In this document: positions 10,831 through 23,016 of the stretch, in pieces
Numbering within the stretch: position 1 is the stretch's first letter
How the letters are laid out: the number at the start of each line of letters is the position of its first letter
Source of the DNA: Cryptomeria japonica
Lineage: Eukaryota; Streptophyta; Pinopsida; Cupressales; Cupressaceae
Reading direction: 5' to 3'
Length of the DNA stretch: 64,000 nt
NCBI RefSeq assembly: GCF_030272615.1
Contig: NC_081415.1
Location: 373,219,009-373,283,008, forward strand
Notes under the pieces: model-generated
What the model was told of the DNA's origin: nothing
The model's database searches: none
Seen by the model: only the letters and a program-made list of their open reading frames with translations
Translations under genes and position numbers: made by a program

Positions 10831-12015
10831 GCAAGGCATCCCAATCTAAAATATGAGACTCATCATAGATATACTTTCTCAAAACTGATACATGAAACAC
10901 ATCGTGGATGCATGACAAGCTAGGTGGCAATGCTAAATGATACGCAACTGGTCCTATCCTCTCAAGGATCTCAAATGGTCCTACAAAGCGAGGTGCAAGC
11001 TTAGAACCCTTTCCATAATGGATTGGACTCTTATGCAGTTGCACTCTCAAAAAGACTCTATCTCAAACCAAGTAGCTACGATCTATCCTCTTTGCATCTA
11101 CATACTTCTTCTATCTATCCTGTGCCTCTCTAAGATGCTATTTAATCAAATCCACCTGCTGCTCCATATCTTGAACTATCTCAGGACCAATAGCAACTCT
11201 GTCCTCTATGCGGTCCCAACTCAACGGTGTCCTACAAGGCCTACCGTATAATGCCTGATAGGGTGGCATCCCCAACGAAGTGTGATGCCCATTGTTATAG
11301 GAAAACTCCACTAAGGTAAGGTACTCTTCCCATCTAGTCTAATGATCCATGATGTACATGCAAAGCATATCCTCTAACACCTGGTTAACCCTCTCTGTCT
11401 GACCATCTGTTTCTAGATGATAGGCTGTACTGAAGTTGAGCTTAGTGCCCATAGTTGCCTGTAATGCCTTCCAAAAGGAAGAAGTGAAGAGGAAATCCCT
11501 GTCAGAAATAATCTTGCATGGAATGCCATGAAGTCTGACAATGTCTTGCAAGAACATCTGTGCAACCGCTGGTGCTGTGAAGGTAGTCCGAACTAGTGAA
11601 AAGTGGGCCACTTTGGTCAACTTGTCAACTGTCACCAAGATGGCATCATGGCTTCGAGATGAAATAGAAGACCAATGATGAAATCCATGGATATAGTATC
11701 CCACTTTCACTCTGGTATAGCATGAGACTGGAGCAACCCACCTAGATGGAGGTGCTCCACCTTGACTCTCTGACACTCAAGGCATTGGGCTATTAACTCA
11801 GCAATGAGTTGCCGCATTCCTGGCCAATGATATAACTGTCTCAAGTCAGAATGCATCTTCTTCACTCTAGGATGTGCTGCATAAGGAGCTCTATGAACCT
11901 CCATGATAATGAACTCTCACAATCCCCTAGAAGAAGGTACATAAATGTGCCCTCTATGGCATAATAGTCCATCGGACTCTAAGGAATAATCCACATATTT
12001 CCCTTCTAGAGTTTC
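10808..12015 (-). pseudogene. pol: Chromovirus integrase
   Basis: From high to low coordinates: a zinc-binding domain (VHRAPYAAHPRVKKM, then WPGMRQ and CLECQRVK, 11904-11770), a catalytic core with first Asp near VTVDKLTKVAHF, second Asp in IISDRDFLF and Glu in ETDGQTERVNQ (11380-11640), and a C-terminal GPF/Y module ([18 protein letters not shown], 10900-11010). A frameshift near 11720 moves the core out of the gag-RT frame and there are stops between blocks. The catalytic residues themselves are still encoded. Family assignment is firm. Confidence 0.9.
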
Positions 12016-12560
12016 CTAAGATCGTATCACCTGACAAACCTCTAAATACCATCCATCCTCTGGCAACTGCTGCAATATCTGATCTCTCAAATCCGTGCCC
12101 ATAGATATGGTGTATACCTCGTGATGTCTCCTACTCAAAGCATCTGCAACTATGTTTTCTTTCCCTTTGATGTAGTGAACGTCAAAATCATACTCGCACA
12201 AGAACTCCATCCATCTCCTCTGACGTGCATTAGGGTTCGGCTGAGTGAATATGTACTGAAGGCTTTGATGGTCTGTATGAAGCTCAAAATGATGACTCAA
12301 AAGGAAGTGTCTCCACCTCACAAGTGCATGCACTACTACTGCAAGCTCCAGGTCATGAGTAGGGTAGTTAAGCTCATGATTCTTAAGTTTCCTAGACTCA
12401 AAAGCTATAGCCCTACCATCCTGCATAAGGACTGCTCCTAAACCCTCTAGGGAAGCATCTGTGCAAACCATGAAGTCAGCTGAGGGATCTGGTACTATAA
12501 GGATAGGTGCGCTAGTAAGTGCCTTTTTGAGTTCCTGAAAGGCCCTCTCTCACTTCTCTG
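12016..12560 (-). pseudogene. pol: Chromovirus RNase H
   Basis: The largest open piece (12471-12016) holds VCTDASLEGLGAVLMQDG with the first catalytic Asp, LNYPTHDLELAVVVHAL with the Glu, ELHTDHQSLQYIF with the Asp and KENIVADALSRR at the end. These are the classical Ty3/gypsy RNase H blocks, which remove RNA from the RNA-DNA hybrid. Two stops near 12560-12590 separate it from RT in the same frame. Confidence 0.9.
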
Positions 12561-13330
12561 TCCACTCAAATTTCTTCCCTTTATGTTAAAGAGAAGTAAT
12601 GGGATGTGCGACTCTAGAGAATCCCTCGACAAAGCGTTGGTAATAACCTGCTAAGCCCATGAATCTCCTGACCTCTGTCACACTAGTTGGCACTGGCCAA
12701 TCCATAATAGCTCTAATCTTTGATGGGTCAACTGAGATCCCATCACTGAAAATAACGTGCCCAAGGTACTTGACTGCTGAACAAAAGAAAGCACACTTTG
12801 ACAAACTGCCAAACAACTGATTGTCCCTCAAACACTGCAAAACCTGCCTCAGGTGCTCCTCATGCTCCTTCTCATTCTGAGAGTATATCAATATGTCATC
12901 GAGGAACACAATCACAAAATGGTCAAGAAATGTGTGGAATACCCCATTCATGAGGCTCATGAAAATAGCTGGAGCATTCGTAAGACCGAATGGAACCATA
13001 GTGAACTCATAGTGGCCATATCTAGTGCGAAATATGGTCTTGTGGATATCACTTTCCACTATTCTCAACTGATGGTATCCTGACTTTAGATCAATTTTGG
13101 AAAATACTTTGGCACCTTGAAGTTGGTCGAATAAATCATCGATCCTGGGTAAGGGATATCAGTTCTTGATGGTTACTTTGTTCAACTGACGATAATCCAT
13201 GCATAACCGAAGAGATCCGTCCTTCTTCTTCACGAAGATGACTGGTGCACCCCACGGAGATACGCTAGGATGTATGTGACCCTTCTCTAGGAGTTCCTCA
13301 AGCTGCATCTTGAGCTCATTAAGCTCATTT
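12561..13330 (-). pseudogene. pol: Chromovirus reverse transcriptase
   Basis: Blocks in order: [20 protein letters not shown] and [15 protein letters not shown], then [10 protein letters not shown] after a stop at about 13157, [20 protein letters not shown], the catalytic [10 protein letters not shown] (12880-12912) and [19 protein letters not shown], ending with [14 protein letters not shown]. The polymerase motif with two Asp is preserved. Stops near 13157 and 12586 break the frame. It shares a reading frame with gag and RNase H, which supports a single gag-pol ORF. Confidence 0.93.
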
Positions 13331-13990
13331 GTGGTCATCCTATAAGGTGCTCTTGAAACTGGCTTAGCTCCTAGTACAAGGTCCATATGGAAGTCAATCT
13401 CTCTACAGGGTGGCATTCCAGGTAGCTCTGAAGGAAACATGTTTGAATATCCCTTAAGAATAAGATGGTCATCAATCGATGTTTCCTTTTCATCCTCTTC
13501 CCCTTTGTCATTGATGGTGATGACAAATAACTGACATCCCTTTTGCATGCTCCGCTTAAGCTGCATTGCGGAAATCATACAAAGAGACACGGGTCTCTGA
13601 ATCCCTATGATTACTATGGGCAAACCTTGATCATCCTCACACTCGATCACTTTCAAGCGGCAATTTATCTTGGCTCTGTGGGCATAAAGCCAGTCCATGC
13701 CAAGTATGATGCCATATGATCCAAGTGGTGTAACTCTAAGGTCTACTAAGGTGGTGGTATTGCCAATCTGAAGTTGACATGCCCTAACCTTTGATTCCAC
13801 TGACACTCTAGCCCCTGAAGCTAACTCCACTTCCCAATTGACACCCTATCTAGTTGCCACTAGCCCGTAATGCTCCACAACTAATGGAGATATAAAGGAG
13901 TTAGTAGCTCCTGAATCAAATAATATAGATACACTGTTACCTCTGATCATACCTGTAGCCTCAATGACTGTGGCCTGGTGCTCTGCCTAG
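13331..13990 (-). pseudogene. pol: Chromovirus aspartic protease and linker to RT
   Basis: On the - strand VSILFDSGATNSFISP carries the DSGAT active site of retroelement aspartic proteases (about 13885-13935), followed by the hydrophobic flap region and [17 protein letters not shown], the ILGMDWL motif typical of plant Ty3/gypsy proteases (about 13660-13710). A linker of about 100 residues leads to RT. A stop near 13848 interrupts the frame. The protease would process the gag-pol polyprotein. Confidence 0.88.
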
Positions 13991-14091
13991 CGGTTGTCAA
14001 CCGCTGCGAAGACTCTGTGGGACCTGCCCATATCTCCAACTGTAGGCTGTGATGCTGCCATCCTCTGATTCCCTGCCATCTGACCCTAAGG

Positions 14092-15390
14092 AAACTCTCT
14101 GGCCATGTGCCCCATGGCTACACACGTGAACCAAGCACCACGTGCCTAAAACTGGATGCCCTGAGGCTTAGAAAAAGACTGTCCCCCTGTCCTACTAGAA
14201 CCACTATACCCACCCCTGGAGGACTGTTGATTCCTCGCCAGAGGTGTGTAAGGAACCTGAGATCACTGATCTCACCTCTGACCCTAAGACTACCACTATT
14301 TGGGCTTTGTGCCCTACTGACTCTGCGGAGGCCTCTACCTCTAGTTCTGTTGGGACTGTTGCGGAGGAGGGGGTTTGGAGAACCCCAATGTGTGCCTGTT
14401 ATTTCCCTTCCATTGGGGTTTCTAAAACCCATATGTCTAAGGTACATGGTTTCAGTTCTAGAACCGATCCCTTGTATCCTGTGGCTTGACCTGAATCTCC
14501 TCTGCTATCAAAGCCTTCTCCATGGCAACCTAAAGGCTCTCTAGAGCAGACATCCTCACTGGTCCTGCTATGCCGATATTCAACCCTTTGATAAAATGAT
14601 TTATGAGAAGCTTCTCGTCTTTCAAGTAGTCCATGTATGGCAAGAGCTGAAAGAACTTGCTCTCATACTGGGTCACTAATAAACCCTTCTACTGGAGGTC
14701 ATAGAACTCATCTATCCTACGCTGTCTGTAATGCTCTGACAAGTACCTCTCCCTGAACCTCTCTGTAAAAATCTCCCATGTGAGAGTATCAGCAACTAAA
14801 CCACACTTGTATTCCTCTCGTCTCCACCATGTGGAGGTCGTTGCTCTCAATAGGTGGACTGCTACACATGCCTTTAGATTGCTCTCGTAAGAGCGCAATG
14901 CAAAGCACCTATCTAGGCTCAAAAGCCAAGCCTCAGCTTCTACCCTGTCGGTAGATAACCCAAAAGATGGTGGCTGGAGGCACATAACCTCTCTGATTAG
15001 ATCCCCTCGATCCTGACGTGATCTCTCATAATACACTGGCTCTACCACTGGAGGTGGTCCTGGTAGGTGAACGGACTTGAGCTCATGCCCAACCTGACTC
15101 TCTACGAGATTAGGAGGTGGACTCCTACTTCGTTCCCTATCTGTCGATCTATGGCTCCCTGAGTTCTGATTTTCAACATGATGATCCTCTGCTGGAAGCC
15201 TTTCCTGGACTATCCCTATCAGGTTCTAGAGTGCTTCTAAGATGTCTCAGTTTGGGTCAACTGGCCATTCAGGAGGGGCCTCTAGGTTCCTTTCAAGAAC
15301 TGATTCCTCCCTATCAACCTCTTCATGTGCCATACTTTCATGCCTAGGACCTCTACCACGTTTGCGAGCTTGTTGTGTAGTTGGAGACAT
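14092..15390 (-). pseudogene. gag: Chromovirus gag
   Basis: The start is chosen at the ATG ending at 15390, which begins SPTTQQARKRGRG, a basic N-terminus about 150 bp downstream of the primer site. The capsid core is visible at 15048-14689 (AEAWLLSLDRCF, TSTWWRREE, FTERFRERYLSEHYR). Near 14092-14145 a single zinc knuckle is degraded to WFTCVAMGHMAREFP: the first and last Cys of CX2CX4HX4C have become Trp and Phe. About ten stops lie between capsid and knuckle. The frame equals that of RT. Confidence 0.88.
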
Positions 15391-15540
15391 CCTAATGAAA
15401 ATAAAATAAAATAAATAAATAGTTTATGGAGAAATATTTAATTAGTTAAAATTAAATATCATAGAAAATTAATTTAATATAATAAATTAAATAATTAAAG
15501 CGAAACGTAATGGAGAAAGGTTCCTAGCATTGAAAATCTT

Positions 15541-15552
15541 GCTCTGATACCA
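15541..15552 (-). promoter_or_regulatory. Primer binding site, initiator tRNA-Met type
   Basis: The + strand gctctgatacca is the complement of TGGTATCAGAGC, the standard plant tRNA-iMet primer site. It lies 3 bp inside the 5' LTR boundary at 15556, which fixes the - strand orientation. Confidence 0.92.
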
Positions 15553-15555
15553 AAA

Positions 15556-18500
15556 TGTCATGCCCAAACTTTTGGGCACGACTGAGATAAGTTTTTTTTT
15601 AAAATAGCAACCTAATAACATTAAATTTGCTAAAACGAAACGCACTAACATGCTTTGTCTTAACTATAGTCTGAGTTAACTCTAACCACTAACTCAAGTA
15701 AGCGAAAATAATTTAAAATTAAATTGCGGAATACTAAAAGAATTATTTATTATCTCATCTATCTTAATCAATAAATTAACTTAGTCATAACTCACTAAAA
15801 TTAATTGACGAAGAAAATATTAATCTCCAATAATCATTAATTGCTTTTAGGATCTAATTAAATTAGTCCTAGCACTTAGATGTATTAATGCCTAAATTTT
15901 ATTTTAACAATAATTAAATTGTAGTTAACTAATTCAACTAAAGGGTCAATTAAATTCATAATGAAATTTGTCCTATAATATTTAATCTCAAAACCCTATA
16001 TCTAGGTGGACTAAAAATATTCCCTATAGTCAAATAACTTGCCAACAGAATAAATTTCCTAAATGATTAATTCCAATCTAATTTAAAATTTAAGAATTCA
16101 TATTTTAATGTTTATTTAACATATATAAAATATGAATGTTAAATAAACTAATTGAATTAAAGTCAAATTTATACATCCATAATTTTAAACTATATATATA
16201 TAAACACCTATATATTTATATGTTAGGATATTCCCCCCCCCCCCCTTTTTTAAACATACATTTTTTTCAAATTACCCATGAACCCTAATTTAAAATATTA
16301 TAAATAGAACCCATTATCTTAACCTCCCTTTTATTTCTTTTAAATTATCAAGTTTACCCTAACCCCAATCGGGTTAGGGTAACATGATTTTTTTTTGTGT
16401 TGCAGCGAGGAGGCCCGAAGGGAAGCGGTGGCCATGGAGGAGAATCGACAGAGGTTTTTTTGTTGGGGGAAGGGTTGCTAATGGTGGCAGCAGTGTCGAG
16501 CGCCGCCCACTGTGTGTCCACACAGTGGCGGGCCGCGGGCATCACCCACTGTGTTCCCACATAGTGGCAGGTTGCGGGCCACCCACTGTGTGTCCACACA
16601 GTGATGGGCCTTGGCACTGCCCACTGTGTATCCACACAGTGGGTTCGCCCCCCCCCGAAACCCCCTTTATATATATATATATATTTTAAATTTTCTTTAA
16701 AAATAAATTAATATATATTTATATATATTTATATGTTTATATATTTTAAATATAATTGTATATATATATATATTAGATACACAAGATTTCTTGGATGATT
16801 TTACCATGCCAATATATGTTATTATTTTAATCCTTTGAACAGATTAATTAAATTATTCAATTTTAGATCAATGTATTAGTTTATTTTTTTCGATAACCTT
16901 GCTGCTTAAATCAGAGATAGACTAAATAATTTAGATTTATTTTCTGCAATAAATGATTGACAGAAATCCAATAAAATTAAACAGCAACTATAGAATATGA
17001 TATTATTTAAATTAACTAGACTATTTAACTCTCTAGATTTTATTTTCTGCAAATAGGTAAATGACAGAATTCAATAAATTCAACAACAACTATATAAATG
17101 TGATATTATTTAAATTTATCCTTAGAGATATGCATAAGGAAATAAACTGATCCTTTTATTTTCAGAAATAATATGCAAAATAAAATTTTCATTTCCAAAA
17201 CTAACATGCATACTATAATTTCAATAATTATAGGGAACTTAATCCAAGATAAACATTTTTTTTTTTGCAACAAAATAATACTTTAACAAAATAAATGCAT
17301 TTCTTTAGAGTACATTTAGAATACATTATAGCCATCAATACAAATGGGTGTGGTACCCGCCTAGTCTCTCATTTCTATTAAATGAGGACTTTAATTAAAA
17401 TAAATACATTTTCTTTTCAAAGTAATTACAACATATAGTTTCTCATTCACACTGCTGCAACTTAACATATAAAATATTCTATTTCCAATTCTTTTCCTGC
17501 AAACAAATAATTCCAGCAACTTCTACTTGTCCTTTTCTTTTCTTCCAACAACCTAAAAATAAATCATAGGCTATGACCATGGAGTGCTCACCTCCTAGCC
17601 TAGGCTTACTAGAAGCCACCCCCAAGCTTGGAGAACCAAGCCCTAGACAGGTTACAAACATGCAAACACAACAAGCAAGGGAAAAATCACATAACATTCA
17701 CTTTCCCAACCAAGGCTACACTTCATCACAACATGTGATGATTTCACATGGGTGGTATTGGACCAAGTACCCTGAGGAGACTGCAAGCATAGTAGAACAC
17801 AATGCCACCTCATGGCAAACAAAGTTATTTCATAAGATCATTAACCCCACATTCCTTATGCCCCCTGAGGCATTCATGCCATACATTCTCCCCTTATGAC
17901 CCCCAAATGCACAAACCAGGCCATCCAGCAAGGGTCACAATACACCCCTTGAGTTCACTCTCATAAAGAGAGTCTCTCACTCGAGGGCTGTCAAACTTCT
18001 ACCACCTGCAAGACCATTCTACTCTCCCAAGAGTAGAAGGCCTTGGTTACTCCCAAAACACAGAAATGCATACAAGACAATAAAAGATGTCACAAAGTAA
18101 TTTTCACAATAGAAAATACAAGAAAACCATTTTTACATACAAACTAACTTTCCATCATAAACATGCAACATGAAAGAAACACAAGGAGAAGATAAACCAA
18201 CCTTAAATCTGCCCAATGGTATACTAGAACCAATTTGAGCATGAGCAGCCCAAATCCACAAATCTTCCTTCCACACTTAGCCAAAATCTCGAATAAAAAA
18301 AAAACTTAAACTTTTCAAAATGCAGTCTCCAAAAAATGGAGAGTGGCTGATTACCCACAAAATCTCTCATTCTTGCCTAAGAAGACCTCAGTGAGAGTTC
18401 TCATAGGTTTCTAAAATTGAAAAAGGAAAAAGTAAGAAAAAGATAAAAATGATCTCTCATCAACAAGGAAGGTTATCAAACCTAGATGGCACCTTCTAAT

Positions 18501-19503
18501 TTTGAATTTTCGCACATCTTAGAAAATCCACTTTTTGGGATGACTAAACAGTCACATGGGAGTAGATACATGCCTAAAAACACTCCACTCCTAACCCATA
18601 AGTATACCTTATGGGCTTTAGGAAACACCTTTAAACTACCCCTAGGAGTCCATTTCACCCCTTATAAACCCATCTGAAGTTTATTTTTGGGTCAAACTTG
18701 AGTTGACCACTTCAAAGACTCTCTACTCAGGGAAATTTTAGAACCACATTCAAATGTTTGAAAAAGCTATAGTTAAACAACTCCCTTCAAGAGACAAGTC
18801 AAAATTCAAGACATAATCAATACATGTGTCAAGTGACACAATAAAATGCATTACAAAATTACACATGGAAATTGTCTCTTGTTGGATTTAAATAAATCAG
18901 TAATAAAATTTAACACACATGCATCATTCACTATTACAAATAAAATACTATACATACGGGGTGTTGTCTCTCCAAATAGACAACCCCTGGCTTTACGAAC
19001 GTACATAGGTCTAGGTTTGGTTCTCCATAATATTTCCATGGTCACATGGATAATTTCCTGCGCATCTCAATTACACATTAGTACTTCCAGATAACCTCAT
19101 ATAATATTTAAACATATGAATAAGAATACACGTCAAAAACTCTGCATACAATTGATATTAAACAAAGTCAATATATCTTGTATCAAAATAAATCCACATA
19201 AGCAATTATCATAATCCTCATAATTTTGATCCATACATAAAACATGCATCCTATTTCTATCATCATAGTAAAGTCCTGCAATTCCAATAATGACATACAT
19301 CATCACAAAGTAATCCTATTCTAGAATCATATAGAGTTCTATATCTATAATGCATAGAAATGAAGCATCAATATATATCAATGTTATCCAAATCATGAAA
19401 TCATATAAGTTCCAAATCCATAATGTATAAAAATAAAGCATCCATAATAGTCTCAACATGAAAAATACTAAAATGCTAGGATGAGTTGGGGTAGGGCCTC
19501 ACA
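15556..19503 (-). repeat. 5' LTR of the chromovirus (3948 bp)
   Basis: It pairs with 6679-10615. It starts TGTCATGCCC on the + strand next to the primer site and ends in CA at 19503. Relative to its partner it has about 110 extra bases at 17137-17248, a short poly-C run (about 16231-16245) and four palindromic units. Confidence 0.92.
16506..16643. repeat. Four tandem palindromic units in the LTR
   Basis: Units begin at 16506, 16545, 16582 and 16620 (spacing 37-39 bp), each with a dyad close to cactgtgtgtccacacagtg. It is GC-rich in an AT-rich LTR. The partner LTR carries two units, so copy number changed after insertion or differed through template switching. Confidence 0.88.
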
Positions 19504-19815
19504 CTTGAAGTGTAGAAGGTTTTGGTCTAAACCTTGTTATATGTTGTCTTTTGTTTCTGTTTCCCGTTGTTTCTCTCCATAAGCGACGAAGATTTAAGAT
19601 TCAAGTAGGGAATACAAAGCAATTAGAATTTGAGAACAACAAGTCTATTTTAATCATTATAATTAAAAAATATAAATTTTAATAATTTGTCTTCAATTAT
19701 AAACACTATTGATATATTAATGTTTCAATTAGTGCAAGTGAAATTGCTAGTGGGAGAATGAGAGAATTATCAATAATCTATGTCTAACCTTTATCCTCTT
19801 CATTGTGTGAGTTTT
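19504..19815. other. Flank between chromovirus and LINE relic, nothing recognised
   Basis: AT-rich sequence without a coding signature on either strand. It may be the degraded upstream part of the LINE, but no FADD-like RT block is visible. Confidence 0.35.
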
Positions 19816-19873
19816 GCGTCAATTGTAGAGGCTACACAATTCAAGGACGTGCTAGACAAATATATGACAATTT
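19816..19873 (+). pseudogene. LINE RT fragment left of the copia insertion
   Basis: The frame gives ASIVEATQFKDVLDKYMTI. After removal of the copia element and one copy of its target duplication, it runs in frame into the sequence from 27593, which supplies the HKINATKSNF block. The pattern L-x2-Y-x3-SG-x-KIN-x2-KS is the one expected just after the catalytic FADD block of plant L1-type RTs. Confidence 0.65.
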
Positions 19874-21385
19874 TGTTATTGTGAGGATCCGGTTATTACT
19901 GAGAGGGGGGGTGAATTAGTAATAACAATAATCTGAAATATTTTATCAATCTGAAAATACTTCTCAAAAACAGTTCATAACCAGTACCGGTAACTACTTA
20001 ATCAATCACTTAAAGAAGATTTACCAAACTACTCATTCATTTGTTCATAGACATGTAAGCAATGTAATGATATCAAATCCAAGATAAACAAATCAACCAC
20101 CATATGAACAATGAGATTTTTCACATGGTAACCCAAATGGGAAAAACCACAATGGGAATTCGTACCCACAAAATTTGCACTCTTTCAAAATGTGCCCTGT
20201 TAAAGGCCTAGTCTGCTTAGGAGCTTTACAATAATGGTTGGTTAAGAGAAGACCTTGTTAGGAGTCACTCGATGAAGGGATTTTAACCTTAGATTTGTTA
20301 GTAACTCTACACTATTAGGAGTAACCTTCCTAAAGGATTTAAAGTCAAGTTAATGAGCCACACAATGAAGGGATTTACAATATTAGGCCTATTAGTACCT
20401 ACCCGGTTAAGGGATTTTAATACTATTGTAACTGTTAGGGAACAATATGTAAATGACCTGATCACAACACTCTCTACTTGCTAGTACAAATCCACTTTAG
20501 CTCCAATCTGATTCACACATGTACACATCTCAATTTGGTTCGGCACACTCTCCTTCTATGATCACCAACACAAAATCTCTTCTCAAAATTGACCTAAATG
20601 CATTTTTCAACTAGGTCAGTTACATAACCCTAACCAGATTCAATATACATTAAATTTACATCATAGATCATATCATATCATTACAAATCATTAAAGTTCA
20701 TCATACAGATCATTACAACAAATTTTAAGACAATTACAATTGTTAAATGATCATAACACATCATCGTACATCGAACTGATAAGTTGTCAAACGCTTATCA
20801 CATTCTACTAAGAACTTCATTGTTTCCCAAGAAATTAGCTCCATGATCATGCTCAAACAATATCTTATCCATTCACATGGATTCTGACATGTCACCACTA
20901 AGATAAGATCATGAAAAGATTCACCGCCAAACCATAAAACATCACCAGTTAAATCTCTTGTCACCGGTTCTCAAACCCTACACTGAAAAAACAACAACCA
21001 ATTACAAACATGACTTTCGGTTCTCCAAACATGAAGTGGTCCCTTTCATAGACTCATTATAATGTCATAAGGATATATTCCAAACCACAACACCTAATTG
21101 AACACGGATCTCTACCGCAACCATCTCCTATTGTTCCTACTTACCGGATGACTGCAACTTAGCAGTTTTGTTGTCCAACTCAATTCATTACCGGTTAGGC
21201 TCTACTTAGATAACTTAGATGATATACCAAACATAAACAAACATGGCTGCCATCAATAACAACACAAATAACTAGTCATAAGACATCATATCATAATTAT
21301 ATCATCACTAATAGTCCATTAATATATCATAATCATCCTTTACCGGTACATCATCATCTCCATCAGGTATGCCAACATGCCAACA
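19874..21385 (-). repeat. 3' LTR of the copia element
   Basis: It pairs with 26092-27587 (shared motifs such as gagaggggggtgaatyagtaa and aatttgcactctttca). It ends gccaaca at 21385, followed by the polypurine complement ttctccctctt. Confidence 0.9.
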
Positions 21386-21396
21386 TTCTCCCTCTT
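21386..21396 (-). promoter_or_regulatory. Polypurine tract of the copia element
   Basis: On the - strand aagagggagaa abuts the TGTTGG start of the 3' LTR. Confidence 0.7.
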
Positions 21397-21709
21397 TGGA
21401 ATTTATGGAAACAGTGAAAAAATTCAACACCAAAACAATCAACTGATGACAAATACCAGGAACTCAACATTCCATGTTGTACTGATTTGTGCTTCACTTG
21501 ATCTTCTCCTCCCTTGCATTACTTCTCCCTTTCATTGTTCTTCTCCCCCTCTGACAACAATGCCAAAGGTGCAAAGGCATATTTTGTCTTCATTTTTGCT
21601 ACTTTATCTCTGTTGCTCCCCCTGAGGAGTAGCCCACTACTCATCAATCCATAGTGAAATATGTTCAAGAAGCCCACTGGATTGATGTATCACTAGCATC
21701 CTAGTTGAT
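21397..21709 (-). other. 3' untranslated region of the copia element
   Basis: Sequence between the end of pol and the polypurine tract; no coding motif seen. Confidence 0.5.
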
Positions 21710-22024
21710 CTTGTGTAGGGGTATAACCCCTAGCTTGCCTCTGAGATATTCAAAGGTTGCCTTAGGCAATGGTTTGTTGAATATATCTGCCAATTTCTCC
21801 TTACTTGACACATGCTCCAATCTCGCTTTCTTTTCCTACACTCTTTCTCTCAGAAAATGATATTTCAATTCAATATGTTTAGTCCTAGCATGCGGTACCG
21901 GGTTCTTAGAAATATTTATAGCACTTGTGTACAATTTATGGATACAACCACATACTCTGCTTCTGTTGTAGACTAAGAAATACAAGTATGTTTCTTACTA
22001 GTCCAAGATATCAGTCTACCACTC
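21710..22024 (-). pseudogene. pol: Copia RNase H, C-terminal part, split by a TIR element
   Basis: On the - strand: GRLISWTSKKHTCIS, then STTEAEYVVVSINCTQV, and near the end KLADIFNKPLP with ATFEY and RGKLGVIPL in alternating frames. These are the C-terminal blocks of copia RNase H and pol. The N-terminal half resumes at 23017 beyond the inserted element. Stops and frameshifts are frequent. Confidence 0.8.
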
Positions 22025-23016
22025 GGTGAACTCACAAAGCTAGTTCCCACTTTTTGGTACGACCTGATTTTTGCTGAAATCATACATTTTAAAAAAAATA
22101 TAATGATTTAAGCTTCGAGAGGTCCCATTTGAAGTAATTAATTGAAGAGAGTTAAATCAAAGGCTCTTAGATCAAAATTTCTTGGATAGAACCTCTCTAC
22201 TTCTAAATCATACTTGCAATGGAGTCTCCTTTGCATCTATCAAATGTTGATAAAAAACCAATTTTACATTAGCTTTTGGGGGGTCAAATTAATTCATTTA
22301 AAAGTTTTTTTTAAAAAGTATTTAGTCCTTATTATAAGCTTTCCAAATAGTATAACTTTTAATATATTTAATTTCATTAATATATTTTCATTTTATTTCT
22401 CATGAATGTAGGTTTTTCACCGAGCATGAACTTCTTTGTTCAATGCATTGGGAAAAATAGTAAACTAATTCAAAAAAATTCTAAAAAATATCTATGCACT
22501 AGGTATTGGTGTTTTCTTTCTAACAAATAAAACAAAATTAAATTTTGATATATATAGAACAAGTTATGTGTTCAAACGTACACCTATATCCAAATTATAA
22601 TTAGTCGAACTTCAAAACTTAATAAAATAAAAAATATTCAACATATCACTATCAAACAAAGTGCATGCCCTGGGTATTGATGTTACAAACCAAAATTCAA
22701 AACAATTAAGTTTTTATCATTTATAGAAAAAAAAATTATGTGTTTCAGGATACACATCACTCTTTAAAAATGTTGTTTGCTGTAAACAACTAATTTTTGA
22801 GGGAGATGGAAAAATCAATAAAATTTTATTCAAACAAATTTGCAAAAAATATATTTAGAATCTACAAACAAGATGTTAAAAATCACTAGTTTATATCATC
22901 TTCAAATTCTTAATGGTTTAAAAGTTATAGGTGTTAGAAAGTGAAGGTTTTTTTCAAAATATTCATCTAAGTGTCAAAGTTGGTCAAAAAGTGGGAACCA
23001 GTATTGTGAGTTCACC
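22025..23016. mobile_element. 992-bp non-autonomous DNA transposon with about 32-bp TIRs
   Basis: The left end ggtgaactcacaaagctagt (22025 on) is matched by the complement of the right end at 22985-23016; 29 of 32 positions pair. It interrupts the copia RNase H exactly between FFLGG and RLISW; removal restores the protein motif. Flanks ccactc (22019-22024) and ccacct (23017-23022) suggest a 4-6 bp target duplication. The interior is AT-rich with no transposase. Two stretches (about 22494-22600 and 22668-22770) resemble each other. Superfamily not assigned. Confidence 0.82.

Larger units (their letters stand above)
6679..19503 (-). mobile_element. Chromovirus (Ty3/gypsy, Tekay/Del-like), structurally complete, dead
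   Basis: Two LTRs of about 3.94 kb (6679-10615 and 15556-19503) flank a 4.9-kb internal region read on the - strand: primer binding site, gag, protease, RT, RNase H, integrase, chromodomain, polypurine tract. The LTR ends are TGTGA...TGACA in element orientation. The flanks catga (6674-6678) and cttga (19504-19508) match at 4 of 5 bases and are a probable target duplication. One gag-pol frame, long LTRs and a C-terminal chromodomain fit the Tekay/Del clade. Many stops and at least two frameshifts make it inactive. Confidence 0.92.

Noticed and set aside
13159..13830. Intact 223-codon ORF as a possible functional gene
   Set aside because: It is a piece of the chromovirus protease-RT polyprotein bounded by stops, not an independent gene.
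14107..14544. Arg/Leu-rich 145-codon frame on the + strand
   Set aside because: It is the antisense shadow of the chromovirus gag knuckle region on the - strand.
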